64,000 nucleotides of DNA from Janthinobacterium sp. 17J80-10 (GCF_004114795.1 NZ_CP035311.1:2232001-2296000), one strand, 5' to 3'. Shown: positions 42,245 through 51,482, counted from the first letter of the stretch. A program made the numbers and translations. Notes: generated by a model from the letters alone, not told the origin.

Positions 42245-42520
42245 CTAGGCAAAGAGACCGGACTGCAGTAGCGGGACCGGGCTGCAACCCTTTTTTTCAA
42301 GAGACTTGGAAATCCTGGCGAGTTCGACGATTCCTTCGTCGACGCTGGCGACCAGTTTCCTGGCTTGCCCCCACGATCGCATGATGAACCAGTCGCCCAT
42401 CAGATCTTGAATCAGATGCGCAGTGAACATGCCCGCCTCGCCAGCATAGCGCACGCTGTGCGGGCAGGGCGCTGTCACTGGCAGTGGCAAGGTAATACCG
42501 TCGTCGGCGGGATCAATCAT
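42245..42520 (-). CDS. Small hypothetical protein with WGR-like segment
   Basis: The protein has 91 residues. The central part, AHLIQDLMGDWFIMRSWGQARKLVASVDEGIVELARISKSLEKKGCSP, resembles a minimal WGR domain (W-x-x-x-R-x-WG), a fold found in DNA-repair-associated and poly-ADP-ribose polymerase proteins. The glycine and arginine after WG are here Gln and Ala, so the match is loose. No signal peptide. Codon use and the hydrophobic pattern support a real protein. Function unknown; isolated between the cyclase gene and the hemerythrin gene. Confidence 0.55.
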   Translation of the reverse strand: MIDPADDGITLPLPVTAPCPHSVRYAGEAGMFTAHLIQDLMGDWFIMRSWGQARKLVASVDEGIVELARISKSLEKKGCSPVPLLQSGLFA

Positions 42521-42710
42521 GTTTGGCAGCCGCTTAGTATCGGCATATGCACGAATAAAAAGCGATCTGAATGGTTATTGGAGTGCAATTATAGGGATAG
42601 CGGCGAATTTACGCCAACCTCAATCTTATCTTCGTTTCATTGCCAATTTAACAAGGCGGTTCGATTGCGCCTATGAAATGGTTTCCAGAAGCATATATCA
42701 CTTTAAAAAT

Positions 42711-42728
42711 CCTTAATCTGGATTAAGG
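42711..42728. promoter_or_regulatory. Crp/FNR-like palindrome upstream of the hemerythrin gene
   Basis: CCTTAATC-TG-GATTAAGG is a perfect 8-bp inverted repeat. Its core TTAAT-N4-ATTAA matches the FNR box layout with both G:C positions changed symmetrically to A:T. A GACAAT -10-like element (42750-42755) would put its centre at about -42 from a start near 42762, the usual activator position. Confidence 0.5.
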
Positions 42729-42737
42729 AATATACAT

Positions 42738-42776
42738 CCTCCGAGGGATGACAATACGCATTCAATTCCTCGGAGG
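42738..42776 (+). repeat. Inverted CCTCCGAGG/CCTCGGAGG pair including the Shine-Dalgarno site
   Basis: CCTCCGAGG (42738-42746) is the exact reverse complement of CCTCGGAGG (42768-42776), with 21 bases between. The right copy contains the GGAGG Shine-Dalgarno site of the hemerythrin gene, so in RNA the pair would form a 9-bp stem hiding it. If transcription starts near 42762 the left copy is not in the RNA, and the pair is more likely a DNA operator. Confidence 0.5.
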
Positions 42777-42784
42777 GACAGGTC

Positions 42785-43306
42785 ATGCAAACCATTTGCG
42801 AGTATCTGGCATACGATCACCAGCGCTGCGACGATCTCTTTCTGAAAGTCGAGGCCAGCATTGCGCAACAAGACTGGCACCAGGCCGAAAGTGACTTCCA
42901 GGCGTTTTGCCAAGCCTGGCTGGGCCATATCGATAGCGAGGAAAGGATCGTGTTTCCAGCCATGGAAAAGGTCACGTTCAATGCCGGCGCCCCGCTTGCC
43001 ATGCTGCGCCTGGAGCACCAGCGCATGAGGGGGCTTGTCGCCCGACTGGACGATGCCGTGCGGCGGCATGATCCTGCCGACTTTCTCCTGCATGCGGAGA
43101 CCCTGACCATCCTGGCGCAGCAGCATGGCTTGAAGGAAGAGGAAATGCTGTATCCGCTGCTGGACCGTATCCTTTCCGGGAAGAATGTGCAGCATATCGT
43201 GGATGCCTTGCGCGAGGCCATCGATGCCCGTGGCGTGGCTGGCGGCAACCTGGCGCCGCATTCTCCCGCAGGTTCTCCGCACATTCCGGTCGCTGCACAG
43301 ACATGA
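42785..43306 (+). CDS. Hemerythrin (HHE)-domain protein
   Basis: The protein has 173 residues forming one four-helix bundle. Metal ligand candidates: His12 in YDHQRCD, His48 and Glu52 in LGHIDSEERIVFP, His80 in RLEHQRMRG, His114 in QQHGLKEEEMLYP. The LFLK, EERxxFPAME and LKEEEMLYPLLD patterns are typical of bacterial hemerythrin-like proteins that bind a di-iron centre and sense or scavenge O2 or NO. The C-terminal 25 residues are Pro/Ala-rich. Strong Shine-Dalgarno GGAGG (42772-42776), eight bases before ATG. A palindromic box and an inverted repeat precede it. Confidence 0.88.
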   Translation: MQTICEYLAYDHQRCDDLFLKVEASIAQQDWHQAESDFQAFCQAWLGHIDSEERIVFPAMEKVTFNAGAPLAMLRLEHQRMRGLVARLDDAVRRHDPADFLLHAETLTILAQQHGLKEEEMLYPLLDRILSGKNVQHIVDALREAIDARGVAGGNLAPHSPAGSPHIPVAAQT

Positions 43307-43337
43307 TGAATGGTTTTTTTCATCCTCCTCCCGTCCT

Positions 43338-43354
43338 CGATCTTAAGGAGATCG
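43338..43354. repeat. Small hairpin before ccoG
   Basis: CGATCT-TAAGG-AGATCG, 6-bp stem. There is no T-run directly after it, so it is not a classic terminator. It lies 30 bases after the hemerythrin stop codon. A second short hairpin GCACT-GTGA-AGTGC is at 43430-43443. Confidence 0.35.
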
Positions 43355-43511
43355 CAACTCCCATCTGATACGTATTTTTTCACAGGAACTGCATCTGTTT
43401 TCTTCCGGGCTTAGGGAAGACAATCCTTTGCACTGTGAAGTGCGTAATCCGACCTGAACCCTTGGGTTACCTGCTGCCAGTCTCACTCAATTTACCGGGA
43501 CTTAATGCATC

Positions 43512-44909
43512 ATGAGTAACCAAGAGCAGATCGTTTCTTTCACCCCAATGTACACACCGCGCGTCCAGATATATGCGCGTGAAGCGCGCGGGTGGTATGC
43601 GAACTGGCGCTGGGTCTGTGTCTGGCTGACCCAGATCGTTTTTTATGGCCTTCCGTGGCTACAGTGGAACGGGCGCCAGGCCATCCTGTTTGACCTGGCA
43701 GCGCGCAAATTCTATCTGCTGGGTCTGGTGCTTTGGCCGCAAGACCTGATTTACCTTGCGGTATTGCTCATCATCTGTGCGTTTTCCCTTTTCTTGTTCA
43801 CGGCCGTTGCAGGGCGGGTGTGGTGCGGCTTCGCTTGCCCCCAGACGGTCTACACCGAGATCTTCATGTGGATCGAGCGGAAAATCGAGGGTGAGCGGAG
43901 TGCGCGCATGCGGCTCGACAAGCAAGCCTGGGCTGCAGCCAAGCTCGCCAAAAAATGCGCCAAGCATCTCGCCTGGGGTGTATTCGCTCTTTGGACCGGC
44001 TTTACCTTTGTCGGATACTTCACGCCGATTGAACAGCTTGGGCTCGAAATCGCCACGTTTGCGTTCGGTCCCTGGCAGCTTTTTTGGGTACTGTTCTACA
44101 GTTTCGCCACCTATGGCAATGCGGGCTGGATGCGCGAGCAGGTGTGTCGCTACATGTGCCCGTATGCGCGTTTTCAGAGTGCGATGTTTGATGCCGACAC
44201 GCTGATCGTCAGCTACGACAAGGAACGAGGCGAGCCGCGTGGCGCCTTGAGCAAATCCGCTGCCGCCCAATCCGCAAGCGGAACGTGCATCGACTGCTCA
44301 TTGTGTGTGCAGGTATGTCCGACAGGGATCGATATCCGCAACGGCTTGCAGTACGACTGTATTGGCTGTGCGGCCTGCATCGATGCCTGCGACAGCGTGA
44401 TGGACAAGATTGGCGCGCCACGCGGCCTGGTACGCTTTACCACTGAAAATGCAGTGATGAACAAGTGGCGTCCCGCGCAGATCAGGCAACGGATGTACCG
44501 ACCGCGCATCCTGATCTACAGTGCAATCCTGCTGCTGGCAGTGGGCGCGTTAATTGCAGGACTGGCGAACCACACGCCGTTGAAAATGGATGTCATTCGA
44601 GACCGTGGCGTCATGGCCAGGGTGGTGGAAGACGGCATGGTAGAGAATGTGTATCGCCTGCAGATCATGAATGCTGACGAGCAGGTGCACCGTTACCGGA
44701 TTGACGTCAGTGGCATCGATGGGATTCAGCTCGTCACGCCTGGCGAGGTGGCGTTCAGAGCGACAGAATCCCGCCTGGTACCCGTCACGGTTCGTATTCC
44801 GGCTGAAAGCGGCAAGCCGGGCACGAACAGGATATATTTTGTGTTGAGCGATCAATCGGACAAATCGCTGCGGGTCAGGGAAAAGTCGATGTTTTTTGTC
44901 CCCAGATAG
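43512..44909 (+). CDS. ccoG: CcoG (RdxA/FixG) cytochrome cbb3 oxidase assembly ferredoxin
   Basis: The protein has 465 residues. Five or so membrane segments are interrupted by CGFACPQTVYTEIF and a cytosolic ferredoxin-like loop with two [4Fe-4S] sites (CIDCSLCVQVCP and CIGCAACIDACD). The C-terminal periplasmic Ig-like domain follows (from about residue 365, with PVTVRIPAE). The family supplies copper-reduced iron-sulfur electron transfer needed for cbb3 oxidase copper-site assembly. No ccoNOPQ genes are in view. Starts at ATG 43512, with an in-frame start region lacking a strong Shine-Dalgarno site. Confidence 0.93.
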   Translation: MSNQEQIVSFTPMYTPRVQIYAREARGWYANWRWVCVWLTQIVFYGLPWLQWNGRQAILFDLAARKFYLLGLVLWPQDLIYLAVLLIICAFSLFLFTAVAGRVWCGFACPQTVYTEIFMWIERKIEGERSARMRLDKQAWAAAKLAKKCAKHLAWGVFALWTGFTFVGYFTPIEQLGLEIATFAFGPWQLFWVLFYSFATYGNAGWMREQVCRYMCPYARFQSAMFDADTLIVSYDKERGEPRGALSKSAAAQSASGTCIDCSLCVQVCPTGIDIRNGLQYDCIGCAACIDACDSVMDKIGAPRGLVRFTTENAVMNKWRPAQIRQRMYRPRILIYSAILLLAVGALIAGLANHTPLKMDVIRDRGVMARVVEDGMVENVYRLQIMNADEQVHRYRIDVSGIDGIQLVTPGEVAFRATESRLVPVTVRIPAESGKPGTNRIYFVLSDQSDKSLRVREKSMFFVPR

Positions 44910-45107
44910 CGGAAATGTATGGATATTTATGCAAAAAACCGGACGGGGCGCACATGCAAAGGATCGCGCTGTGTGACTGACACGCTTCTTACAATCAAAG
45001 GCTTGCGCATCCGTTGCAGATAGGAGAGTATTGACCAGAAGAAACCAAGCCGACATACCAAAATGATCGGTGTAGTAAACACAATAATAATGGCAGGGGA
45101 CAGAGTA

Positions 45108-46073
45108 ATGAAAAATGTGCAGCAGGAGATCGACGAGCGCACGCGGCTGGTCGGGCAGAACAAATTTGAAATGATGCTGTTTCGGCTTGGGAAAGCGGGC
45201 GCTTCCGACCAGAGCGCCCTGTATGGCATCAATGTCTTCAAGATCCGGGAGTTGCTCGACATTTCCAGTGTGAAGATCACCCCCATCGCCGGCGCATCAC
45301 CCCTGATCCTGGGGGTGGTTAACGTGCGGGGGCAGATCATCCAGGTAATCGATTTGCCCGCCGCAGTTGGCTGCGTGCCGGCGGAAATGAAAATCCTGAT
45401 GCTCACTGAATATGCGGGAACGACCCAGGCATTTGCCGTGGAAAACGTCGATGACATCGTTCGCCTCGACTGGAGTCGCGTCAAGCCCGCCGAAGGCGTC
45501 TCTGGCGGCTCGGGAACCGTGACGAGCATTGCGCACCTTGAAGGGGAAAACGGCGAGGCCACGCTTGCCCAGGTCCTCGATGTCGAGCAGATCCTGCGTA
45601 CCGTGAACGGGGATGGCAAAATCAAGGTGGATGCATCGGAAGTTGGCGGCGGCGTGCAGCTTCCTGAGGGTGCAATCATCCTGGCGGCCGACGACTCCGG
45701 GGTTGCCCGCATGATGATTGAGGAAGGCTTGCGGGCCATGGACCTGCCATTCGTTATGACCAAGAGCGGCAAGGAAGCCTGGGAGCGCTTGCAGGAGTTG
45801 GCCGCAGTCGCGGAAAAGACCGGCAAAGGTATCCGCCAAAGTGTGGCGCTGGTGTTGACCGACCTGGAAATGCCGGAAATGGACGGTTTTACATTGACCA
45901 AGTGCATCAAGAACGATTCCCGCCTCAAAGATATCCCGGTCGTCATTCACTCATCGCTGTCCGGCGCCACCAATGAGAGCCATGTCAGGAGTGCAGGCGC
46001 CAATGGCTACGTCGCCAAGTTCAATCCGCATAAGCTGGCGGAAGCCTTGCGCTCAGCATTAATGGCTGCCTGA
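45108..46073 (+). CDS. cheV: CheV-type chemotaxis coupling protein (CheW-receiver)
   Basis: The protein has about 321 residues from ATG 45108, preceded by AGGGGA seven bases upstream; the frame opens earlier at 45063 without a ribosome site. CheW-like domain (about 15-160, with NKFEMMLFRL, YGINVFKIREL, ILGVVNVRGQIIQVIDLP), then a receiver domain with acidic pocket AADDSG and phospho-acceptor DLEMPEMDGF. CheV couples chemoreceptors to CheA and adapts by phosphorylation. It stands alone with no other che gene nearby. 198 bases separate it from ccoG. Confidence 0.92.
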   Translation: MKNVQQEIDERTRLVGQNKFEMMLFRLGKAGASDQSALYGINVFKIRELLDISSVKITPIAGASPLILGVVNVRGQIIQVIDLPAAVGCVPAEMKILMLTEYAGTTQAFAVENVDDIVRLDWSRVKPAEGVSGGSGTVTSIAHLEGENGEATLAQVLDVEQILRTVNGDGKIKVDASEVGGGVQLPEGAIILAADDSGVARMMIEEGLRAMDLPFVMTKSGKEAWERLQELAAVAEKTGKGIRQSVALVLTDLEMPEMDGFTLTKCIKNDSRLKDIPVVIHSSLSGATNESHVRSAGANGYVAKFNPHKLAEALRSALMAA

Positions 46074-46103
46074 CCGGGTGAGGCAGCCGCACCGGCCATT
46101 GCT

Positions 46104-47276
46104 TCAAGAACCGGCAGTCGATGCGTCGGCATGGACTTCAAAGCGATTTCTGCCGCCGCTCTTTGCCTTGTAAAGTTCGTGGTCAGCCCGCTCAATCAGA
46201 ATTCCCCAATTGTGTTTTTCGTCATCGAGACGCGATAGGGCGATTCCCACGCTGATCGTCACATTTTCGGCAATCTCGAAACGACACTGATTGACCGCGG
46301 ACACGAGACGCTGGCCGACGACGTGACATTTTTCCATGTCCATGTTGGGAAAAATTATACAAAATTCCTCGCCGCCGTAACGGCCGATCAAATCGATATC
46401 GCGGCAGGCGCCTTTTAGCGCCTGGGCGACCTGAAACAAGACACGGTCGCCTACCGCATGGCCGAACCTGTCATTAATCTCCTTGAAATGATCAATGTCC
46501 ACAAAAGCAATCGCCATCGGTTTCCGCAGCCGCCTGGCTACCGAAATCTCTCTTTGTCCGCTGGTATCGATAGCACGCCTGTTAAATACCTTGGTAAGTT
46601 CATCATGGGTGGCCAGATGATCTTTATCGGCGACTATCCGCTCGAAATACAGCAGCAGCAGTGCGCTCGACAACAAGAGCGTACCGACGACCGGGACGAA
46701 GTAAAGCAGCGTAACGGAAATCAGTGAATTCGTGCGCGGGAGTATTTCGGCCACCTGGAATGCTGCAAGTGCGACGCGCCCCCCATAGGAAATCAGCAAG
46801 GCTGCAACGGCAGTCGTAGCAAGCAGTCTTGCGAAACTCCATTTCTGCACTTGTGCTGACAATAGCTCATACATGTACAGGAGCAGCATCAAAAAAATGG
46901 CGATCGCCGCGAGCAGTCCGCGGACTGAAATCGTGGCGTTTTGAATTAACGACAGGGCATACGCCATGAAGAATAATCCGCCGACTATCCAGCCGGCTTT
47001 GCTGGGCGGCCGTCTGTAAAACGCCCGCAGGCCCGTCCACTGATAGATCAGGCCGAGAATCAGGAGGTTATTCCCCAAAATTAGAATCAGGTATCTCGGC
47101 GCGCCGGCATTCACAATCACCATAGTCAGGCCAATGCCGACACATAGACCGGAAAGTGCCCAATGCCGGGTGCATTTTTCTGTCGGCAGTGCAAAGAAGA
47201 GCCCGGCCATAACCAGGCTCACGGAGAATTGCACCAATATAAGCGCGGTGCCCGCAGTGAGAGCATCAAACTGCAC
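46104..47276 (-). CDS. Membrane-bound GGDEF diguanylate cyclase
   Basis: The protein has 390 residues with about six or seven membrane segments in the first 220 residues (7TM-like sensor region), then a GGDEF domain with active-site GGEEF and an I-site RDID five residues before it. GTG 47276 is the start; no strong Shine-Dalgarno site is seen. The gene lies 10 bases after the OsmC-YcaO gene in the same direction, so it is probably its operon partner. It makes cyclic di-GMP. Confidence 0.9.
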   Translation of the reverse strand: MQFDALTAGTALILVQFSVSLVMAGLFFALPTEKCTRHWALSGLCVGIGLTMVIVNAGAPRYLILILGNNLLILGLIYQWTGLRAFYRRPPSKAGWIVGGLFFMAYALSLIQNATISVRGLLAAIAIFLMLLLYMYELLSAQVQKWSFARLLATTAVAALLISYGGRVALAAFQVAEILPRTNSLISVTLLYFVPVVGTLLLSSALLLLYFERIVADKDHLATHDELTKVFNRRAIDTSGQREISVARRLRKPMAIAFVDIDHFKEINDRFGHAVGDRVLFQVAQALKGACRDIDLIGRYGGEEFCIIFPNMDMEKCHVVGQRLVSAVNQCRFEIAENVTISVGIALSRLDDEKHNWGILIERADHELYKAKSGGRNRFEVHADASTAGS

Positions 47277-47286
47277 GGATGAATAA

Positions 47287-49497
47287 TTAAAGTGTCATGG
47301 ATGTGGCCGCCACATTGGCCCGCGCCACGTGCAGTTTTTTGAAGCTGTCGATCAGCCGCTGGTGCCGGTCGAGCCCCTCCAGTTTCATGCTCGTTGGCGT
47401 CAAGCCGAAGAAGCGCACGCTGCCGTCCACAGATCCCATCACCGCGTCCATCCGCGGGTTGCCAAACATCCGGCGGAAATTGACCTCGTAATCGTCCAGT
47501 TCCATGTCTTCATCCAGCAGCACCTCCAGCACCACGTTCAAGGCCTGATAAAACAAGCCGCGCTCGAGCGTGTTGTCGTTGTATTGCAGGAAGGCTCCCA
47601 CCAGATCATGCGCCGCTTCAAACTGCTTCAGGGCGAGATGAATGAGCAATTTCAACTCCAGAACGGTCAGCTGCCCCCAGTCCGTATTCTCGTCAAATTC
47701 GATGCCGATCAGAGTGGCGATGTCGCCATAATCGTCCAGCTCATTGTTCTCCAGACGCTCAAGCAATGCTTCCAGGCCGGCGTCGTCCAGGCGATGCAAG
47801 TTCAAAATATCGGTGCGGAACAACAGCGCCTTGTTGGTGTTATCCCAGATTAAATCATCGATAGGATAGACTTCCGAATAACCGGGCACCAAGATCCGGC
47901 AAGCAACGGCGCCTAGCTGGTCATACACCGCCGTGTACACTTCTTTACCCATGTCTTCAAGAATGCCGAGCAAGGTCGCGGCTTCGTCGGCATTGGAGTT
48001 TTCACCCTGGCCAGAAAAATCCCACTCGACAAAATCGAAATTCGCCTTGGCGCTGAAAAAGCGCCACGACACGATACCGCTGGAATCAATGAAGTGTTCG
48101 ACAAAGTTGTTGGGTTCAGTCACGGCTTCACTTGCAAAGGTGGGCCGGGGTAAATCGTTCAGGCCTTCAAAACTGCGCCCCTGCAGCAATTCCGTCAGGC
48201 TGCGTTCCAGCGCCACCTCGAAGCTTGGGTGCGCGCCGAACGAAGCAAACACGCCGCCGGTTCGCGGGTTCATCAAGGTGACGCACATCACCGGGTACAC
48301 CCCGCCCAGCGACGCATCCTTCACCAGCACCGGGAAGCCTTGCTCTTCCAAGCCCTGAATGCCGGCCAGGATGCCAGGGTATTTCGCCAGCAAGTCGTGC
48401 GGCACGTCCGGCAAGGCGATTTCGCCTTCGAGGATTTCGCGTTTTACCGCCCGTTCGAAAATCTCGGACAGGCATTGCACCTGCGCTTCGGCCAGCGTAT
48501 TACCGGCACTCATGCCATTGCTGACGTAGAGATTTTCGACCAGGTTGGACGGGAAATACACAGCCGCGCCGTCCGACTGCCGTACAAAGGGGAGGGAACA
48601 GATACCGCGCTGCACATTGCCCGAGTTGGTGTCGACCAGGTGCGAGCCACGCAGCTCGCCATCGGGATTGTAAATTTGCAGGCAGTACTCATCGAGAATT
48701 TCAGCCGGCAGCGCATCTTTACGGCCTGGCTTGAACCAGCGCTCGTTCGGGTAATGGACAAACGCCGCGTTGGCGATGTCTTCGCCCCAGAACGACCCGG
48801 CGTAGAAATGGTTGTTATTCAGTCGCTCGATATATTCTCCCAACGCCGACGCCAACGCGCTTTCTTTGGTCGCTCCCTTGCCATTGGTAAAACACATCGG
48901 CGAGTGCGCATCGCGGATATGCAGCGACCACACATTCGGAACAATATTGCGCCACGAAGCGATTTCAATCTTGATGCCCAAGGCCGCCAGAACGCCCGAC
49001 ATATTGGCGATGGTCTGCTCCAATGGCAGGTCCTTGCCCACGATATAGGTGCTGGCATCAGATGCGGGCTTCAAGGTCAGCAAGGCCTGCGCATCGGCAT
49101 CCAGGTTTTCGACCTCTTCAATCACAAACTCGGGCCCGGCTTGCACGACTTTTTTGACCGTGCATCGGTCGATGGAGCGCAGAATACCCTGGCGGTCCTT
49201 GGCTGAAATATCCGCCGGCAGCTCGACCTGAATCTTGAAAATCTGCTGGTAGCGGTTTTCCGGGTCAACAATATTATTCTGCGACAGGCGGATATTTTCG
49301 GTCGGAATATTGCGTGTATTGCAGTACAACTTTACAAAGTAAGCCGCGCACAAGGCCGATGAGGCCAGAAAGTAATCGAAGGGGCCAGGCGCCGAGCCGT
49401 CGCCCTTATAGCGGATAGGCTGATCGGCCACCACCGTAAAATCATCGAACTTGGCTTCGAGACGAAGCTTGTCGAGAAAGTTGACCTTAATTTCCAT
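47287..49497 (-). CDS. OsmC-YcaO fusion protein
   Basis: The protein has 736 residues. The N-terminal 140 residues are OsmC/Ohr-like (GDGSAPGPFDYFLASSALCAAYFVKLYC, with one cysteine of the usual pair region visible). The rest is a YcaO-type ATP-dependent cyclodehydratase/thioamide-type fold: GKGATKESALASALGEYIERLNNN (ATP/Mg site), VQCLSEIFERAVKREILEGE and ALERSLTELLQGR. A TPR-like tail follows (about 600-730). It is like the Escherichia coli YcaO arrangement (which acts with RimO) rather than azoline peptide clusters; no precursor peptide was seen. It starts an operon with the downstream GGDEF gene. Confidence 0.9.
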   Translation of the reverse strand: MEIKVNFLDKLRLEAKFDDFTVVADQPIRYKGDGSAPGPFDYFLASSALCAAYFVKLYCNTRNIPTENIRLSQNNIVDPENRYQQIFKIQVELPADISAKDRQGILRSIDRCTVKKVVQAGPEFVIEEVENLDADAQALLTLKPASDASTYIVGKDLPLEQTIANMSGVLAALGIKIEIASWRNIVPNVWSLHIRDAHSPMCFTNGKGATKESALASALGEYIERLNNNHFYAGSFWGEDIANAAFVHYPNERWFKPGRKDALPAEILDEYCLQIYNPDGELRGSHLVDTNSGNVQRGICSLPFVRQSDGAAVYFPSNLVENLYVSNGMSAGNTLAEAQVQCLSEIFERAVKREILEGEIALPDVPHDLLAKYPGILAGIQGLEEQGFPVLVKDASLGGVYPVMCVTLMNPRTGGVFASFGAHPSFEVALERSLTELLQGRSFEGLNDLPRPTFASEAVTEPNNFVEHFIDSSGIVSWRFFSAKANFDFVEWDFSGQGENSNADEAATLLGILEDMGKEVYTAVYDQLGAVACRILVPGYSEVYPIDDLIWDNTNKALLFRTDILNLHRLDDAGLEALLERLENNELDDYGDIATLIGIEFDENTDWGQLTVLELKLLIHLALKQFEAAHDLVGAFLQYNDNTLERGLFYQALNVVLEVLLDEDMELDDYEVNFRRMFGNPRMDAVMGSVDGSVRFFGLTPTSMKLEGLDRHQRLIDSFKKLHVARANVAATSMTL

Positions 49498-49645
49498 GAA
49501 AGAATTCCAAAATAGCGTTCAAAATGATTTAGCCGCTATTATCCGGGTTTTTTCAACTGCAATCCTCTGCATCCGTCTGGGAATGAAAGACTCCGGCGAG
49601 GAGGAGGCCCAAGGGAAGGGGGGGGCCCATCTCATCAGCAGGCCT

Positions 49646-50581
49646 CTACCACATGATTTTCTTGTCTTTATTTTCCGGCTTGCCGTCGGTCCGGTATTGT
49701 GCAAAGGCCTCGAGCATGAAATCCACCATTACCCGGGTTTTTGCCAGCAGATGCGTCCTGGTCGGGAAAAGAAGGTAAATATCCGCAGACGGCGGCTCCC
49801 AGTCCTCGAGGATGGCGCGCAACCGCCCGGATCGCAAGTAGGGTGCAACATCCCATTCTGAACGAAGCACGATGCCATGCGCATCCAGGGCCCAGGACAA
49901 GGCGACTTCACCGTTATTGGAGCTGAGCGCGCCACGGACTTTGACTGTCTCTTGCCTGGCGCCAGAACGAAAGCTCCAGCTGCCATAAGTCTCATCGCGT
50001 TCACGTATCACAATGCATTGATGCTTTTGCAAATCGCGTGGTGAGGCAGGCACGCCCCATTTTTTCAGGTAAGCCGGGGAGGCACACAAGAAACGCCGGT
50101 TATCCGCCAGCTTTCTTGCAGTGATCCGGGCATCCGGTTGTTCGCCAAAACGAAACGCCAAGTCAAACGCCTGTTCTACCAGGTTGACAGGACGCTCACT
50201 GAGATGCAACTGGGCTTCAACATCAGGATATTGACGGGCAAATCGGGAGAGCTGCGGCGCAATGTGCTGACGACCGAATCCAAAGGTTGCATTAATCTTC
50301 AGCAAACCTTTTGGAACGCTTTCTCCTCCCGAGATTCTTTGTTCCAGTGCTTCCAGATCTGCAACAATTCTTTCCCCTTCTGAAAAGTATGCCTCTCCTT
50401 CCGGAGTAAGGCTCATCCGCCGTGTCGTCCTATTCAGCAGTCGGACGTTCAGTCTCCCTTCAATTTGCGCGAGACGTTTGCTGACTGCCGGTGGCGTGAT
50501 GCCTAATTCCTGTGCCGCTGCTGCAAGAGTGCCGCGTTTAACAAGCAGGGCGAAAAAGGCAAGATCTGATAGTGCGTCCAT
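49646..50581 (-). CDS. LysR-family transcriptional regulator
   Basis: The protein has 311 residues. N-terminal winged helix-turn-helix (LAFFALLVKRGTLAAAAQELGITPPAVSKRLAQIEGRLNVRLLNRTTRRMSLTPEGEAYF), then a periplasmic-binding-protein-like effector domain (LLKINATFGFGRQHIAPQLSRFARQYPDVEAQLHLSERPVNLVEQAFDLAFRFG). It diverges from the TauE/SafE gene, a common pairing in which LysR controls the divergent transporter. Effector unknown. The intergenic region (136 bases) is AT-rich and would hold the operator. Confidence 0.92.
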   Translation of the reverse strand: MDALSDLAFFALLVKRGTLAAAAQELGITPPAVSKRLAQIEGRLNVRLLNRTTRRMSLTPEGEAYFSEGERIVADLEALEQRISGGESVPKGLLKINATFGFGRQHIAPQLSRFARQYPDVEAQLHLSERPVNLVEQAFDLAFRFGEQPDARITARKLADNRRFLCASPAYLKKWGVPASPRDLQKHQCIVIRERDETYGSWSFRSGARQETVKVRGALSSNNGEVALSWALDAHGIVLRSEWDVAPYLRSGRLRAILEDWEPPSADIYLLFPTRTHLLAKTRVMVDFMLEAFAQYRTDGKPENKDKKIMW

Positions 50582-50717
50582 TCATAACCTTTGCGACCGA
50601 ATGAAGTTCCATTAATTTAATTATATCCCGTTAGATTACGAATAATATGACTTGCACTCGCAGCGGTTGAGCTTTCAACCGCAAATTTTTTCTAAAGTAA
50701 GTAAGTTCAGGAAAACC

Positions 50718-51482
50718 GTGACCGCCCAACTTGTTCATGCAGTTTTGCTCGATTTGGCTTTGGGCGTCTGTCTAGGTACCGCAGGAGGTATGCTCGGCAT
50801 CGGTGGCGGCTTGATCGCCATTCCTGTGCTGGGAATCTTATACGGCATGGATCAACATCTGGCCCAGGGCACCGCACTGGTGATGATTGCGCCGAACGTC
50901 TTGATCGGATTTCTGCGCTATCGCCAGCGTAACCATATCGACATGCGCGCCACGCTGTGGATGGGCATGCTCGCCACCATCTCTTCCTACATTGGCGGAC
51001 GAATTGCATCGCATTTAAATGCCCAACTCCTCCAGTCCGCTTTCGCTACATTCCTGATCGTGCTTGCGACTTATTTCGTATTGCAGCAGCGCTTTGGGCA
51101 CTCGGGCGAGGGCAGGGCTCCCATCCTGTCAAAAAAGCTCTTGCCAGTTTTGGGCGTGGCTAGCGGTGGCATGTCTGGCGTATTTACCGTTGGTGGCGGC
51201 CTGATAGTTGTCCCTGCGCTGGTCACGCTATTTGGCTTGACGCAGACCCAGGCTCAAGGCGTGGCGTTGGCTTTGGTCGTGCCAGGGGCAGTCGCTGCCT
51301 TGTTCTCCTACGCACAAGGCGGCCACGTGGACTGGATGGTGGGTATTCCTTTGGCATTGGGAGGGATTGCCAGTGTTTCGTGGGGCGTGGCGCTTGCCCA
51401 TAAATTTCCGCCTGAACGCCTGCGCTTGCTATTCTGCGTAGTGCTCTACGGAACTGCTGGCATGATGCTGGCATTGAGATAA
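50718..51482 (+). CDS. TauE/SafE-family (TSUP) sulfite/organic anion exporter
   Basis: The protein has about 254 residues from GTG 50718, with AGGAA a few bases upstream; a TTG at 50652 would add 22 unlikely residues. Eight or so membrane segments and the repeated TSUP motifs GTAGGMLGIGGGLIAIPVL and GGMSGVFTVGGGLIVVPALV. Exports sulfite or related sulfur or organic anions in characterised members. Divergent from a LysR gene, suggesting regulation by it. Converges with the frameshifted porin, 39 bases between stops. Confidence 0.88.
   Translation: MTAQLVHAVLLDLALGVCLGTAGGMLGIGGGLIAIPVLGILYGMDQHLAQGTALVMIAPNVLIGFLRYRQRNHIDMRATLWMGMLATISSYIGGRIASHLNAQLLQSAFATFLIVLATYFVLQQRFGHSGEGRAPILSKKLLPVLGVASGGMSGVFTVGGGLIVVPALVTLFGLTQTQAQGVALALVVPGAVAALFSYAQGGHVDWMVGIPLALGGIASVSWGVALAHKFPPERLRLLFCVVLYGTAGMMLALR

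Noticed and set aside
44927-45946. Leftward 339-codon frame over cheV
   Set aside because: Opposite strand of a clear CheW-receiver gene; Ser/Thr/Arg-rich antisense composition.
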